In this document: positions 1 through 7,587 of the stretch, piece after piece
How positions within the stretch are numbered: the first letter of the stretch is position 1
How the letters are laid out: every line of letters begins with the position of its first letter
NCBI GenBank assembly: GCA_036268995.1
Contig: DATATB010000115.1
Span: 1 to 48,899, forward strand
DNA length: 48,899 bases
Direction of reading: 5' to 3'
DNA from: DATATB01 sp036268995
Lineage (GTDB): Bacteria > Planctomycetota > Planctomycetia > Pirellulales > PNKZ01
Notes under the pieces: model-generated
Told to the model about the DNA's origin: nothing
Databases searched by the model: none
Seen by the model: the letters and a program-made list of their open reading frames with translations, nothing else
Translations under genes and position numbers: made by a program

Positions 1-130
1 TTCTTGGCGATAAGCGGCAAGGGCTAGCGTCATGGCAATTTCACGCGTGGTGCGTTACAAGTGGCCAGATTCGTGGTAGAATAATGCAGCTCGGACTAAC
101 GGACTGCACGACCCGCGGAGGTGCGGAAGG

Positions 131-469
131 ATGAACTACGCGTTTCGACTGAAGGCTGCGGCATCCAAGGCGGCCAGGGCATTGCACGCTGACTATGGCC
201 ACTACATGCGTGACGGGTTAGCCGACTTCCTTTGGGACGGCTTCGCAGATGCTGATCCGCCACATCTGATCGCGGCCAAGGCCCTTGTTGCGCTATCGGA
301 TGATGTAGACGGCCAACTGGTGGCCGCCACGGCGGTGTTTTTCCTCACCGACTGCTGCCGTTCGCTGGGACCGACGGAACTCGACCCTTGCGCCAAAGAA
401 CTACAGGAAATCGTGGCGCGGGGCGGTAACGAAGAACAGTACCTGCAATGGGCCAGGAACTGGTTCTAG
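131..469 (+). CDS. Small unassigned protein, 112 aa
   Basis: I do not recognise this protein. It is a soluble, mildly acidic sequence that looks mostly alpha-helical (Ala-rich, Leu-rich stretches), with no signal peptide or membrane segment. The ATG is preceded by a GGAGG-like Shine-Dalgarno motif at about 117-121, which supports the start. It converges with the next gene, and the two coding regions share 4 bp at their stop ends (466-469). Its composition is less GC-biased than the core genes further right, which fits accessory DNA. No function is proposed. Confidence 0.6.
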   Translation: MNYAFRLKAAASKAARALHADYGHYMRDGLADFLWDGFADADPPHLIAAKALVALSDDVDGQLVAATAVFFLTDCCRSLGPTELDPCAKELQEIVARGGNEEQYLQWARNWF

Positions 470-1002
470 CTTGCCCACGCCTTCCTGATGGCGGCAGCAA
501 CGTCCCGAGCGTCGTTCTCAAACCGGTCGTATTCCGCGTCGGGAATAAGATCCAAGTAGATATTCATTTCCTCGCCGTTGGCAGTTTGGTGCCAAGCGCG
601 GCGGTGACTTTCCTGGCTCACTTCAGCGGCAGTTCGTCCGTCGACCGCCGCGACCCCGGCTGCAATCGCTTCGGCGCTGCCGGTCGGGAGTTCGGCAAAG
701 CAATGGTCGTTCTTCACGGCGAACTGAAACGACCTATATGGTTCGCAGCCAGTCTGTCGCGTCTCAAGTACGCCTGCGGCGAGCATCTCACCTAGAAGCC
801 GATCGAACGAATCAATTCCGGGGCCGTTGGGCATATGGACGATCGGCCATGTCGACAGGAAGCTGCGCTGATGCTCGGCGAAATGGAGATGCGCGTGGTA
901 GAAGGCCTTAAATAGGTTCGTCTTATTGTCAAAGGTGCCCCCGGCGGCGCGGATGATCTCGACGATTACCTGCTTTGCTTTGTCCTTGTCTTTGTGTTGC
1001 AT
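466..1002 (-). CDS. Unassigned protein, possible Panacea/DUF4065-like domain, 178 aa
   Basis: A soluble protein. An ATG lies 15 bp further upstream (1017), but a GGGAG motif sits inside that extension, 6 nt before the ATG at 1002, so 1002 is preferred. Residues about 10-85 (KAFYHAHLHFAE, then PIVHMPNGPGID, then a helix ending GVLE) remind me of the SocA/Panacea (DUF4065) fold, which occurs in antitoxins and phage-linked proteins. That is a weak, by-eye resemblance and could be wrong. A well-formed sigma-70 promoter lies just upstream (1062-1090). It overlaps the convergent 131-469 gene by 4 bp, so the two could interact through antisense transcription, but they are not arranged like a toxin-antitoxin operon. 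Confidence 0.6.
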   Translation of the reverse strand: MQHKDKDKAKQVIVEIIRAAGGTFDNKTNLFKAFYHAHLHFAEHQRSFLSTWPIVHMPNGPGIDSFDRLLGEMLAAGVLETRQTGCEPYRSFQFAVKNDHCFAELPTGSAEAIAAGVAAVDGRTAAEVSQESHRRAWHQTANGEEMNIYLDLIPDAEYDRFENDARDVAAAIRKAWAS

Positions 1003-1061
1003 GGTTTGCTCCCACATAGGTAAGCGGGAGAGTTTCCTGGGTGTGTCGATGTAACATCCAT

Positions 1062-1090
1062 ATTTTAAGGCACTTGCGCCGTTTTGTCAA
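1062..1090 (-). promoter_or_regulatory. Sigma-70-type promoter for the 466-1002 gene
   Basis: Read on the minus strand: a perfect TTGACA at 1090-1085, a 17-nt spacer, then TAAAAT at 1067-1062 (five of six consensus bases). The predicted transcription start is near 1055, giving a leader of about 50 nt that contains the GGGAG ribosome binding site for the ATG at 1002. Spacing and match are close to ideal, so this is one of the two best promoter calls in the window. Confidence 0.7.
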
Positions 1091-1411
1091 ATGCAGGTTC
1101 TTGATCGCCGCATTCGGAAAAAGCTAGTTTGCTCTTAGCTCCCGGCCAACAATAACTTACAGAAGTTGCGTAGCCCGATTGCCGGTCGCGAGCTAGCAGT
1201 TGGGGCTGGCCCCGCAGACAAACTCGTCGGGACTAGACGGCCGAGCGTTTGCACTATCAGCAATCCGAATCCAGAGCGCAATTCGACGATTCCGTGGACT
1301 CTAAGCTTCGGCCCAAAAGACCATCGCGCACCCAGGCTTACTCGTGGCATCCCCGAGGTTTAGCGGCTGCGGGCCAAGGGGTCAACCGCTGAATTGTCCG
1401 GATGCAAACTG
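1091..1411. other. Intergenic stretch with no supported gene
   Basis: About 320 bp between the promoter of the 178-aa gene and the stop of the beta-propeller gene. Short open frames exist on both strands (for example 1135-1350 minus and 1166-1363 plus), but they have no ribosome binding site, no recognisable domain and overlap each other. I see no RNA gene or clear repeat here. Confidence 0.5.
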
Positions 1412-2698
1412 TCACTTGGCAAACGGATCGTCGGCTTTGGCGGCGGGGGCTTCCGCGCCTTCGGCTGGTTCGGCGGCTGCGGCGGCAGGCTTTTTCTTCA
1501 CGGGCGCGGCGTCGGGCTTTTTGGCCGCAGGAGCGTGGCTTAGCGGTTGCGACTGACCGGCTTCGTGAAAGCACGACAAGTAACCATTGGCACCGGCCAG
1601 GTATACGCGGTCGGTGTCGCGGTTCAGGTACTTGGTCGACAAAGCAATCGTGTCGTACAGCCCCTGTTGCGCGCCGGTGGCAATATCCAGCACGAGCATT
1701 TGCCCCAGCAAATCGGCCGCGTACACGCGGGTGGCACTGGCTGCCAGGAATTGCTTGACGCCGGGAGCAAACCATTGTTGGCTTCCCGACTCGGCCGCCA
1801 GTTTCCACATGCCGCCCGCATCAGACACGGTGTACAGTGAATCGCCGATGGCCACCGGCGGCTGCCGGCTCGGTCCGCCGAGCGAGAATTCCCAGATCTT
1901 GCCGCCGTGCAGCTCGTCGATGGCATAGACAAAGCCGTCCAACGACGTGAAGAAGACGCGCGGCGACCGATGCGCCAACCGGCCGACCACTGGACCGCCG
2001 GCGACAAACCGCACACGGTTGGTCGAGTTGGTCAGCGCGTCGATATACACGTTGCCGGAGCGGGTGCCCCACATCAATCGCGAATCCGATACTAGCGGCG
2101 GCGCTTCGGCCGCGCCATGACCAAAGAAAATGAGCGGCGCCCGATCGACGGCCGTCTTGGGCACGAGCATATAGACTTCCAAGGCTCCGCTCAGCATGGG
2201 CAAATACACCCGGTCGGCCGTGATGGCCGGCCCTGTGCTCGGGCTGCCTTTGAGCTGCTTGATCCATTGCACGCCGCCGGTCGAGCGGTCGAGAACGTAC
2301 AGCGCGCTGCCGTTGGCCACCGCCACGTGCTGGCCAAAAGCGGCCACCGGCACGCTGGGCCACAGGGGATTGCCGACGATCACGGACCACAGGCTGCGGC
2401 CGGTCTCGGCGTCGATGGCTTCGACGTCGGCCCGATTGCTTTGCACAAATAGCGTGTTGCCCTGCAGGACCAGGTGGCTCAAACGAGCCCGGGAGCTATC
2501 GAGCCGGGCACGAGTCTGCCAGGCCTGGACCAGTGCGGTTTGGGCGGGTGTCGGTGGCGGCGGGGCCTTGGGCTGAGCCGCAGCGGCCGGCGCTGCGGCA
2601 GCGGCTGGCGGATCATCGGTGGCCGCGTCTTGGGCCACGGCCGGCAGGGCGGCCAAGAGGGTCAGGCACAATCCGACGAGAGCGGGCAACCGCGACAT
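1412..2698 (-). CDS. Secreted PQQ-type beta-propeller repeat protein (BamB-like)
   Basis: A 428-residue exported protein. The ATG at 2698 is chosen because it begins a clean signal peptide (MSRLPALVGLCLTLLAALPAVA, cleavage near residue 23); an upstream ATG at 2851 adds 51 residues that hide this signal and would overlap the divergent gene. The mature part carries repeated blades of the PQQ/BamB type, such as VEAIDAETGRSLW, LYVLDRSTGGVQW, VYAIDELHGGKIWEF and MLVLDIATGAQQ. The last 40 or so residues are a low-complexity Ala/Lys/Pro tail. The family includes the BamB outer-membrane assembly factor and quinoprotein dehydrogenases; no enzyme-specific residues are evident, so a periplasmic scaffold role is the safest inference. 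Confidence 0.85.
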   Translation of the reverse strand: MSRLPALVGLCLTLLAALPAVAQDAATDDPPAAAAAPAAAAQPKAPPPPTPAQTALVQAWQTRARLDSSRARLSHLVLQGNTLFVQSNRADVEAIDAETGRSLWSVIVGNPLWPSVPVAAFGQHVAVANGSALYVLDRSTGGVQWIKQLKGSPSTGPAITADRVYLPMLSGALEVYMLVPKTAVDRAPLIFFGHGAAEAPPLVSDSRLMWGTRSGNVYIDALTNSTNRVRFVAGGPVVGRLAHRSPRVFFTSLDGFVYAIDELHGGKIWEFSLGGPSRQPPVAIGDSLYTVSDAGGMWKLAAESGSQQWFAPGVKQFLAASATRVYAADLLGQMLVLDIATGAQQGLYDTIALSTKYLNRDTDRVYLAGANGYLSCFHEAGQSQPLSHAPAAKKPDAAPVKKKPAAAAAEPAEGAEAPAAKADDPFAK

Positions 2699-2834
2699 GG
2701 CAGCATCCGGTGAAAAGGGCGACCGACGAAAGGCGCAAGCGGCTCGCAAGGGCGGCTGGCCGCAATCCGGCCATCCCTCGATTCCACCCGCGAATTGGCC
2801 TCCCGACGGATAGCGGAGGGGGGCCGACCTTTCT

Positions 2835-5800
2835 ATGATAACCACAGGCAAAGCCGGGGAACCAGGGAAAAAAACCGGTCCCGACGCGGGCCGCGCAGGA
2901 GCATCAGTGAGGCATTTTGGGACACTGAGCCAAGCGGCTGAAACCGCAATCGAGGAGTCGCTCGGCTATCTGAACCTGGCGGGCGGCTCGGCGGATGCCC
3001 GCTTTCTGGCGAATTTCAACGAGCTGCTGGCCGCCGTGGCCGATTGCCAGCCGTCTGGCCGCCCCTGGGAAACTCTGCGGGAACTGCTGGGGCAGCGGCT
3101 GACCGAGTTGCGGGGGCGTTCGGCGGCCCTGACCGATACGGCCCAGGCCGAAGCCGTGCTGGAATTGGCCTTCGACCGCCTGCTGCCGGCCTACCGCCGG
3201 TACCATCGCGATCTGCTCCAGCATCAAAGCGACGCGGCACTGTTCCAGCCGTTTTTTCTGGCCCGGGCCTGTGCGGCCGTGTTGCGGCAGGGTCCCCCCT
3301 GGACCGAGCACACGCGAATCGTGGCCGGCGCCATTGACGATTTGAACGACTTTCTGGGCTATCGGCCGGTAGCCGTGTTGCACACCCCCCAGCGGATCGA
3401 GCCCTATCCGCACGAATGGGTTGCCCCGCTGCCGCTGTTTATCCGGGGGGCGGGTCTCGTCGTCGGCCCCTACCATTCGCTGATCGAATGCGCCCTGTCG
3501 ATCCTGAACCAATTGCCGCCCGAAATTTTGCGGCAGGCCTGGTTCGACCCGGCGTTGCTCGATGAGCTGGCCCAAGACCCTCGGGCGTATGATTTCGACC
3601 ATCCAGTCAATAAGCGCCCCAACCATCAGTTTGGTCAGTGGGATCCGCACCTGCTCGATTTGCAAGGCCGGTATCGCCGCTTCGTGCTCCAAGGCGTAAC
3701 GCTCGAGTTGATTTGGCAGCGGACCCAGGGATCCAGCAAGCTGCCGGCCGACGAGCGGCTGTTCGAGGCCGGGGCCGTGCTCGCGGGTGTCATTCTGATG
3801 GCCGCGGCCGTCGGCGGCCAATCGCCCGAAACGCACGATTCGGGCATGACGCTGGCCAAGCTCCTGCCGCTCATCGCGGCCTTTCGCGACCAGTTTTATC
3901 AGCACCTGCTCGATAAGACGACCGGACGCCACGGCGACCGGTTGCGGGCCGAAGCGGCCGCCCTGCGCCAGCCTTTTGGCGGCGCGCGGCAAGACCTGAA
4001 CCAGCGGCTGGCCCGACTGCGGGCCACGCAGCTCCAGCACGTCCACCTGGCTCAACTGTTTGCCGGAATGGGCTATCCGCAGGCCAGCAGCCGGCAGGCG
4101 TCGATCGTCCCAGTGGCCTCGGCCCGCATGATCTGCGAAATCAGCGGCCGGCTGACGGGCGGCCATTTGGAGCTGGAGCGCGGGAACCTCGAAGCGGCCG
4201 TGGGGCGGCTGCCCGAAGTCGTGGAATTGTTGAAGCGGGCCATCGAGTGTGGGGCGCTGGTCGATCCGTGGAACATTCTCGGCTTCCAGGGGCAGTTCAG
4301 CTTGTTCGCGGCGCTGGAGAACAGCGTGCGCGACCATCGCGTGGACGTGCTGGTGCACCTGGTGCGCGAAATCTTCCGGTTGGCAGCCCGGCTCGAGGGC
4401 GAAGCGGCCGCGGCCGGTAAAACGGAATTGCAGCAGCAGATTCGCTCGCAGTTGGAGCAGTTGGCCCACTGGTGGGATCCGTTTGCCACCTGCGAGGTTT
4501 CGGGCGTCGAAGGCTTTTCGGGCAGCAAAGCCGCAGAGTCTTCCCGCGAAGTAGCTGCGGCCCTGGGCGCGTGGCACAAAGCGGGCGAAGCGGCCGGCGA
4601 CATTGGCTTTTGGCGGCAGCACGTGGCTCGCTTCCGCTCGCCGAAGGCTTTTGCGCTGGCTGTCGGGGCCCTGTTGGACAAACCTGACTATGTGGCCTCG
4701 CGTGCGCTGTTGACCCAGTGGCTGGCACATAGCGAGCGGATACCGCTGGCGGCCGGCGGCTATTCGTTTCAGGGCCTTTCGCTGCGGTGGATGAGTGAGT
4801 TGCTGGGCGGTTGCCCGCGGGCCGAGCGAGCGGGCGAAAAGGCTTTTTGCGCTGACGGACAGGCCTGGCAGGAGGCCGTCAAGTTTTTCGATTACTTGGA
4901 AGCCAACGCTGACGTGTTTTGGGAAGTGCCGCGGTTCGAGCGCGGACTGGGTGAAGCGCCGGGTCATGATTCGGATTCCGAAGATGCCGGCGATTTGTTC
5001 AGCGCCGCCTACGAGGAAGTGACCTACCGCGACAGCACGGACGACGACGTAGAAGGCGAGACGCTCGAAGGCGGGCCGCCGGCCAGCGATTTCGAACTCG
5101 AGGCCGAGAGCACGCGGATCTCGAACCGACTGGCTTTTCTGCATGCGCTGGCCCGGCTGTGGATCATCGCCGCCACGCGCACCGCACATCTGGTCGACGA
5201 CGCGGATCGCCGCGACGTGCTGGCCAATTGGTGTCAGCAGGCCTTGCACAATCGCTCGAAGCTGCTGGAGCTGATCGAAGCCATCGAGCGGCATCGGCTG
5301 CCTCCGCCCACCGGCACGCACGAATCGCTCGTAGAATACGATCGCCGCCGATTGCTCAAGGAAAGCATGCTCGGCCAGACCATTGCCACTGCGGTCGAAA
5401 CCAGCGCGGCCGCCCGGTTGCTGATGGCCCTAGGCGGGCACGACGGCCCGCAGGCCGGCGGCCCCGACTGGTATGCCAAGGCGATTCCCGCCTTGCGACC
5501 GATCTGGCAAGGCGATCGCGAAACACTGCGGGCCGAGTTTCCGGCCCTGCGCCAGGCGCTCGAGCAGCAGCCGGTGCTCTACGTGCCGCTGTCGAAACAC
5601 GGCGACCCGCGCAAAATGTTCGAAGCCCAGGAAGTGCAGCAGCTCCTCTTGTGGTTTGCTCGCACGCTGCCGCGGTTGGGGCTGCTGGAAGAGACGCTCG
5701 CCATCATCGACACCGGCCAGGCCATGGAACGCAACCGCCCCGGCGGCGAAGGCGTGGTGACGGAATTCGATCGCCTGTTCGAGGCCGGGCTGCTGGCCAT

Positions 5801-6839
5801 GGTGCAGTGCCTGGTGGATGCCTCGGCCGAGTTGGCCGACGAAGCGCAGGACGTGCGCGACGCCCGCTTGACCGCCGCGCTGGAAACCGTCAACGACGTG
5901 CTGCTCAAACGCTGGCTCGATCACAGCCGTTCGTTGCGGCTCTCGGTCCTGGAAAAAGTCGTCGACAAGCAGCGCTGGCAAGCGCTCATCGCTTTTATCC
6001 AGCGCTACGGCCACGAACTGTTCACGCCGCGCTTCTTGAACCTCGGCAACCTGCGGGCCATTTTGCACCAGGGCGTCGAAGCCTATCTGCGGCAATTGCA
6101 CGAGCGCGAGCCCGAGCAGGGCGAAGAGCCGCCCTTGCTCGTTCGCGAGTTGGGGAACGCGCTGCCTTGGCCGCTGGCCGTCGAGCAGTTGGGACTGGTG
6201 ATCGAAGCGATTGTCGAAAACTACGGCGAATATAAGGACTTCAACAGCACCACGACACAGTCCGACCGCGGCGAAATGCTGTACGTGCTCTTGGATTTTC
6301 TACGGCTCAAGGCCAGCTACGACCGCGTGGCCTGGAACCTGCGGCCGCTGGTCGTGGCGCACGAGGCGCTCGTGCGGCGTGGGCTGATGTCGGCCGCCGA
6401 GCTCTGGCGACAGGCCATCGCCGAACGCACCGACGAAGTGGCCCGCAAACATCTGCAAAAATTCGACGAGCTGGTCGCGCGGCACGCCGCGCGACTGCCG
6501 ACCGTCGCCGACCGTTTGCAGGAGCGGTTTCTGCGGCCGCTGATGATCGATCGCATTCGCGCTCACATCGTCCCGGCCATGAATGACGCCCGGCGAGGAA
6601 GCTGCTCAGGCGCCTTTCAACTGCTCGAGCAGGAACTGGCCGAGTTCACCGAAAACCCCGCCGGCGCCGGCTTGGACGTTCCCGCCTGGATCAGCGCGCT
6701 CGAGCAAGAGGCCGACCGAGTCGCCAGCGCTCGCTTTGCCATCGAGCTGCACGAGTTGCCGGCCATTCCCCCCCAATGCCTCACCTGGGCTCAACTCCAA
6801 CAGCAACTTCGCGCCTGGGAAGCCACCGGCGACGCCTGA
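2835..6839 (+). CDS. Very large unassigned, mostly helical protein, 1334 aa
   Basis: A single uninterrupted frame, probably cytoplasmic: no signal peptide and no convincing membrane segment. It resembles hypothetical proteins I associate with planctomycetes, especially the block around residues 255-290 (HPVNKRPNHQFGQWDPH, then RYRRFVLQ). Most of the rest is Leu/Ala/Arg/Glu-rich and reads as long helices, suggesting a solenoid or scaffold. A strongly acidic, Ser/Asp/Glu-rich segment at about residues 712-747 probably is a disordered linker between two helical halves. It diverges from the beta-propeller gene with 136 bp between the starts. No catalytic motif was found, and I assign no function. 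Confidence 0.85.
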   Translation: MITTGKAGEPGKKTGPDAGRAGASVRHFGTLSQAAETAIEESLGYLNLAGGSADARFLANFNELLAAVADCQPSGRPWETLRELLGQRLTELRGRSAALTDTAQAEAVLELAFDRLLPAYRRYHRDLLQHQSDAALFQPFFLARACAAVLRQGPPWTEHTRIVAGAIDDLNDFLGYRPVAVLHTPQRIEPYPHEWVAPLPLFIRGAGLVVGPYHSLIECALSILNQLPPEILRQAWFDPALLDELAQDPRAYDFDHPVNKRPNHQFGQWDPHLLDLQGRYRRFVLQGVTLELIWQRTQGSSKLPADERLFEAGAVLAGVILMAAAVGGQSPETHDSGMTLAKLLPLIAAFRDQFYQHLLDKTTGRHGDRLRAEAAALRQPFGGARQDLNQRLARLRATQLQHVHLAQLFAGMGYPQASSRQASIVPVASARMICEISGRLTGGHLELERGNLEAAVGRLPEVVELLKRAIECGALVDPWNILGFQGQFSLFAALENSVRDHRVDVLVHLVREIFRLAARLEGEAAAAGKTELQQQIRSQLEQLAHWWDPFATCEVSGVEGFSGSKAAESSREVAAALGAWHKAGEAAGDIGFWRQHVARFRSPKAFALAVGALLDKPDYVASRALLTQWLAHSERIPLAAGGYSFQGLSLRWMSELLGGCPRAERAGEKAFCADGQAWQEAVKFFDYLEANADVFWEVPRFERGLGEAPGHDSDSEDAGDLFSAAYEEVTYRDSTDDDVEGETLEGGPPASDFELEAESTRISNRLAFLHALARLWIIAATRTAHLVDDADRRDVLANWCQQALHNRSKLLELIEAIERHRLPPPTGTHESLVEYDRRRLLKESMLGQTIATAVETSAAARLLMALGGHDGPQAGGPDWYAKAIPALRPIWQGDRETLRAEFPALRQALEQQPVLYVPLSKHGDPRKMFEAQEVQQLLLWFARTLPRLGLLEETLAIIDTGQAMERNRPGGEGVVTEFDRLFEAGLLAMVQCLVDASAELADEAQDVRDARLTAALETVNDVLLKRWLDHSRSLRLSVLEKVVDKQRWQALIAFIQRYGHELFTPRFLNLGNLRAILHQGVEAYLRQLHEREPEQGEEPPLLVRELGNALPWPLAVEQLGLVIEAIVENYGEYKDFNSTTTQSDRGEMLYVLLDFLRLKASYDRVAWNLRPLVVAHEALVRRGLMSAAELWRQAIAERTDEVARKHLQKFDELVARHAARLPTVADRLQERFLRPLMIDRIRAHIVPAMNDARRGSCSGAFQLLEQELAEFTENPAGAGLDVPAWISALEQEADRVASARFAIELHELPAIPPQCLTWAQLQQQLRAWEATGDA

Positions 6840-6850
6840 CAATGTAAGTC

Positions 6851-6860
6851 AACCACGGAT
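6851..6860 (-). repeat. Partial copy of the ATCCGTG nonamer repeat
   Basis: AACCACGGAT, just past the stop of the 1334-aa gene, is the terminal piece of the nonamer repeat in the minus orientation. It is a truncated copy beside the full hairpin at 6885-6987. Confidence 0.5.
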
Positions 6861-6884
6861 CAGCCAAATCAAGTCCTCAAAATA

Positions 6885-6987
6885 TTCTTAATCCGTGTCA
6901 TCCGTGAAATCCGTGGTCAACCTTCTTTCGTTCCCTGTCGGAAAAAAGGGATTCGACCACGGATTTCACGGATGACACGGATAAGAA
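6885..6987. repeat. Near-perfect inverted repeat of ATCCGTG nonamers (upstream hairpin)
   Basis: The left arm at 6885-6918 and the right arm at 6955-6987 are reverse complements over 33 bp, broken only by one extra A in the left arm; the spacer is 36 nt. Each arm is three 9-nt units (ATCCGTGTC, ATCCGTGAA, ATCCGTGGT). The right arm ends 13 bp before the start codon of the GxxExxY gene, so the hairpin lies in its leader and is also placed to act as a 3' barrier for the 1334-aa gene. Confidence 0.9.
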
Positions 6988-7000
6988 GAAGTGACTGTAA

Positions 7001-7375
7001 ATGGATCATGAGCTGGTTCATCGGGAGTTGAGTGAAACGATCATTGGGGCGGCGATGACGGTCCTCAATGCGTTGAAGCCGGGTTTGGACGAGAAACTCT
7101 ACGAACGGGCGCTAGTCATTGAGTTAAGCAAGCAAGGCCACCGGGCCGATCCGCAGCGCGAATATTCGGTCCATTATGATGAGCAGCTTATTGGAACATT
7201 GAAGCCTGATTTGATCGTCGATGATCTGGTTATCGTAGACACCAAGGTTGTCACAGCATTCAACGACACACACATCGCTCAAATGCTCGGCTACCTGAAC
7301 ATCACCGGCATGAAGCTGGCAATCTTGCTGAACTTCAAAAACGCCCGTCTGGAATGGCGACGCGTCGTGCGCTAA
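7001..7375 (+). CDS. GxxExxY protein (PD-(D/E)XK-like fold)
   Basis: A 124-residue cytoplasmic protein of the GxxExxY family (TIGR04256). The signature is at residues 28-34 (GLDEKLY). Further landmarks fit a predicted PD-(D/E)XK nuclease fold: P69-D70, then D80-T81-K82 (an Asp in place of the commoner Glu before x-Lys), then the family's conserved Gln in HIAQMLGYL at residue 94, and AILLNF near 108. Length matches the family. The biological role of the family is unknown; nuclease activity is inferred from fold only. Codon use is visibly more AT-rich than in the neighbours. The gene is enclosed by inverted copies of a nonamer repeat on both sides, which suggests a transferable cassette. Confidence 0.92.
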   Translation: MDHELVHRELSETIIGAAMTVLNALKPGLDEKLYERALVIELSKQGHRADPQREYSVHYDEQLIGTLKPDLIVDDLVIVDTKVVTAFNDTHIAQMLGYLNITGMKLAILLNFKNARLEWRRVVR

Positions 7376-7379
7376 TTTC

Positions 7380-7399
7380 CCACCACCACCACCACCACC
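7380..7399 (+). repeat. (CAC)6 trinucleotide microsatellite
   Basis: A short run of CAC/ACC triplets starts 5 nt after the stop codon of the GxxExxY gene and abuts the downstream nonamer repeat. It could mark slippage or a junction. It lacks spacers and is not a CRISPR. Confidence 0.8.
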
Positions 7400-7503
7400 T
7401 TATCCGTGTCATCCGTGAAATCCGTGGTCGAACTCTTCTTCTCTTTCGTAAATGAAAAAGACGAAGCGATTTAACCACGGATGTCACGGATAACACTGAT
7501 AAG
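7400..7503. repeat. Inverted repeat of ATCCGTG nonamers (downstream hairpin)
   Basis: The left arm at 7400-7430 matches the upstream left arm closely. The right arm, at about 7473-7503, is a diverged inverted copy whose reverse complement reads as units ATCAGTGTT, ATCCGTGAC and ATCCGTGGT. The spacer is about 42 nt. It lies downstream of the GxxExxY stop, mirroring the hairpin before the gene. Confidence 0.85.
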
Positions 7504-7530
7504 ACAAAGAAGAAGGTTTCAATTCTGTTT

Positions 7531-7553
7531 GTCCTTGAAATCCGTGGTCGAAT
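7531..7553 (+). repeat. Partial nonamer repeat copy
   Basis: GAAATCCGTGGTCGAATTC in the plus orientation is the last one and a half units of the repeat plus the flank found at the downstream left arm. It lies 35 bp before the aminotransferase start codon. Confidence 0.7.
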
Positions 7554-7587
7554 TCCTCTTCTCTTCTTGAGCTACTAATTGCCTGAC

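Noticed and set aside
2904..5321. An 805-codon open frame on the minus strand
   Set aside because: It lies wholly inside the 1334-aa gene. Its translation is Arg/Gln/His-rich with no domain, as expected from the antisense of a GC-rich gene.
6885..7503. Insertion sequence with terminal inverted repeats
   Set aside because: No transposase is present and each side is a complete hairpin rather than one half of a terminal pair. A non-standard cassette is kept as a hypothesis instead.
7380..7553. Possible CRISPR array from CAC triplets and repeated ATCCGTG units
   Set aside because: Units are directly contiguous with no unique equal-length spacers, and copies alternate in orientation.
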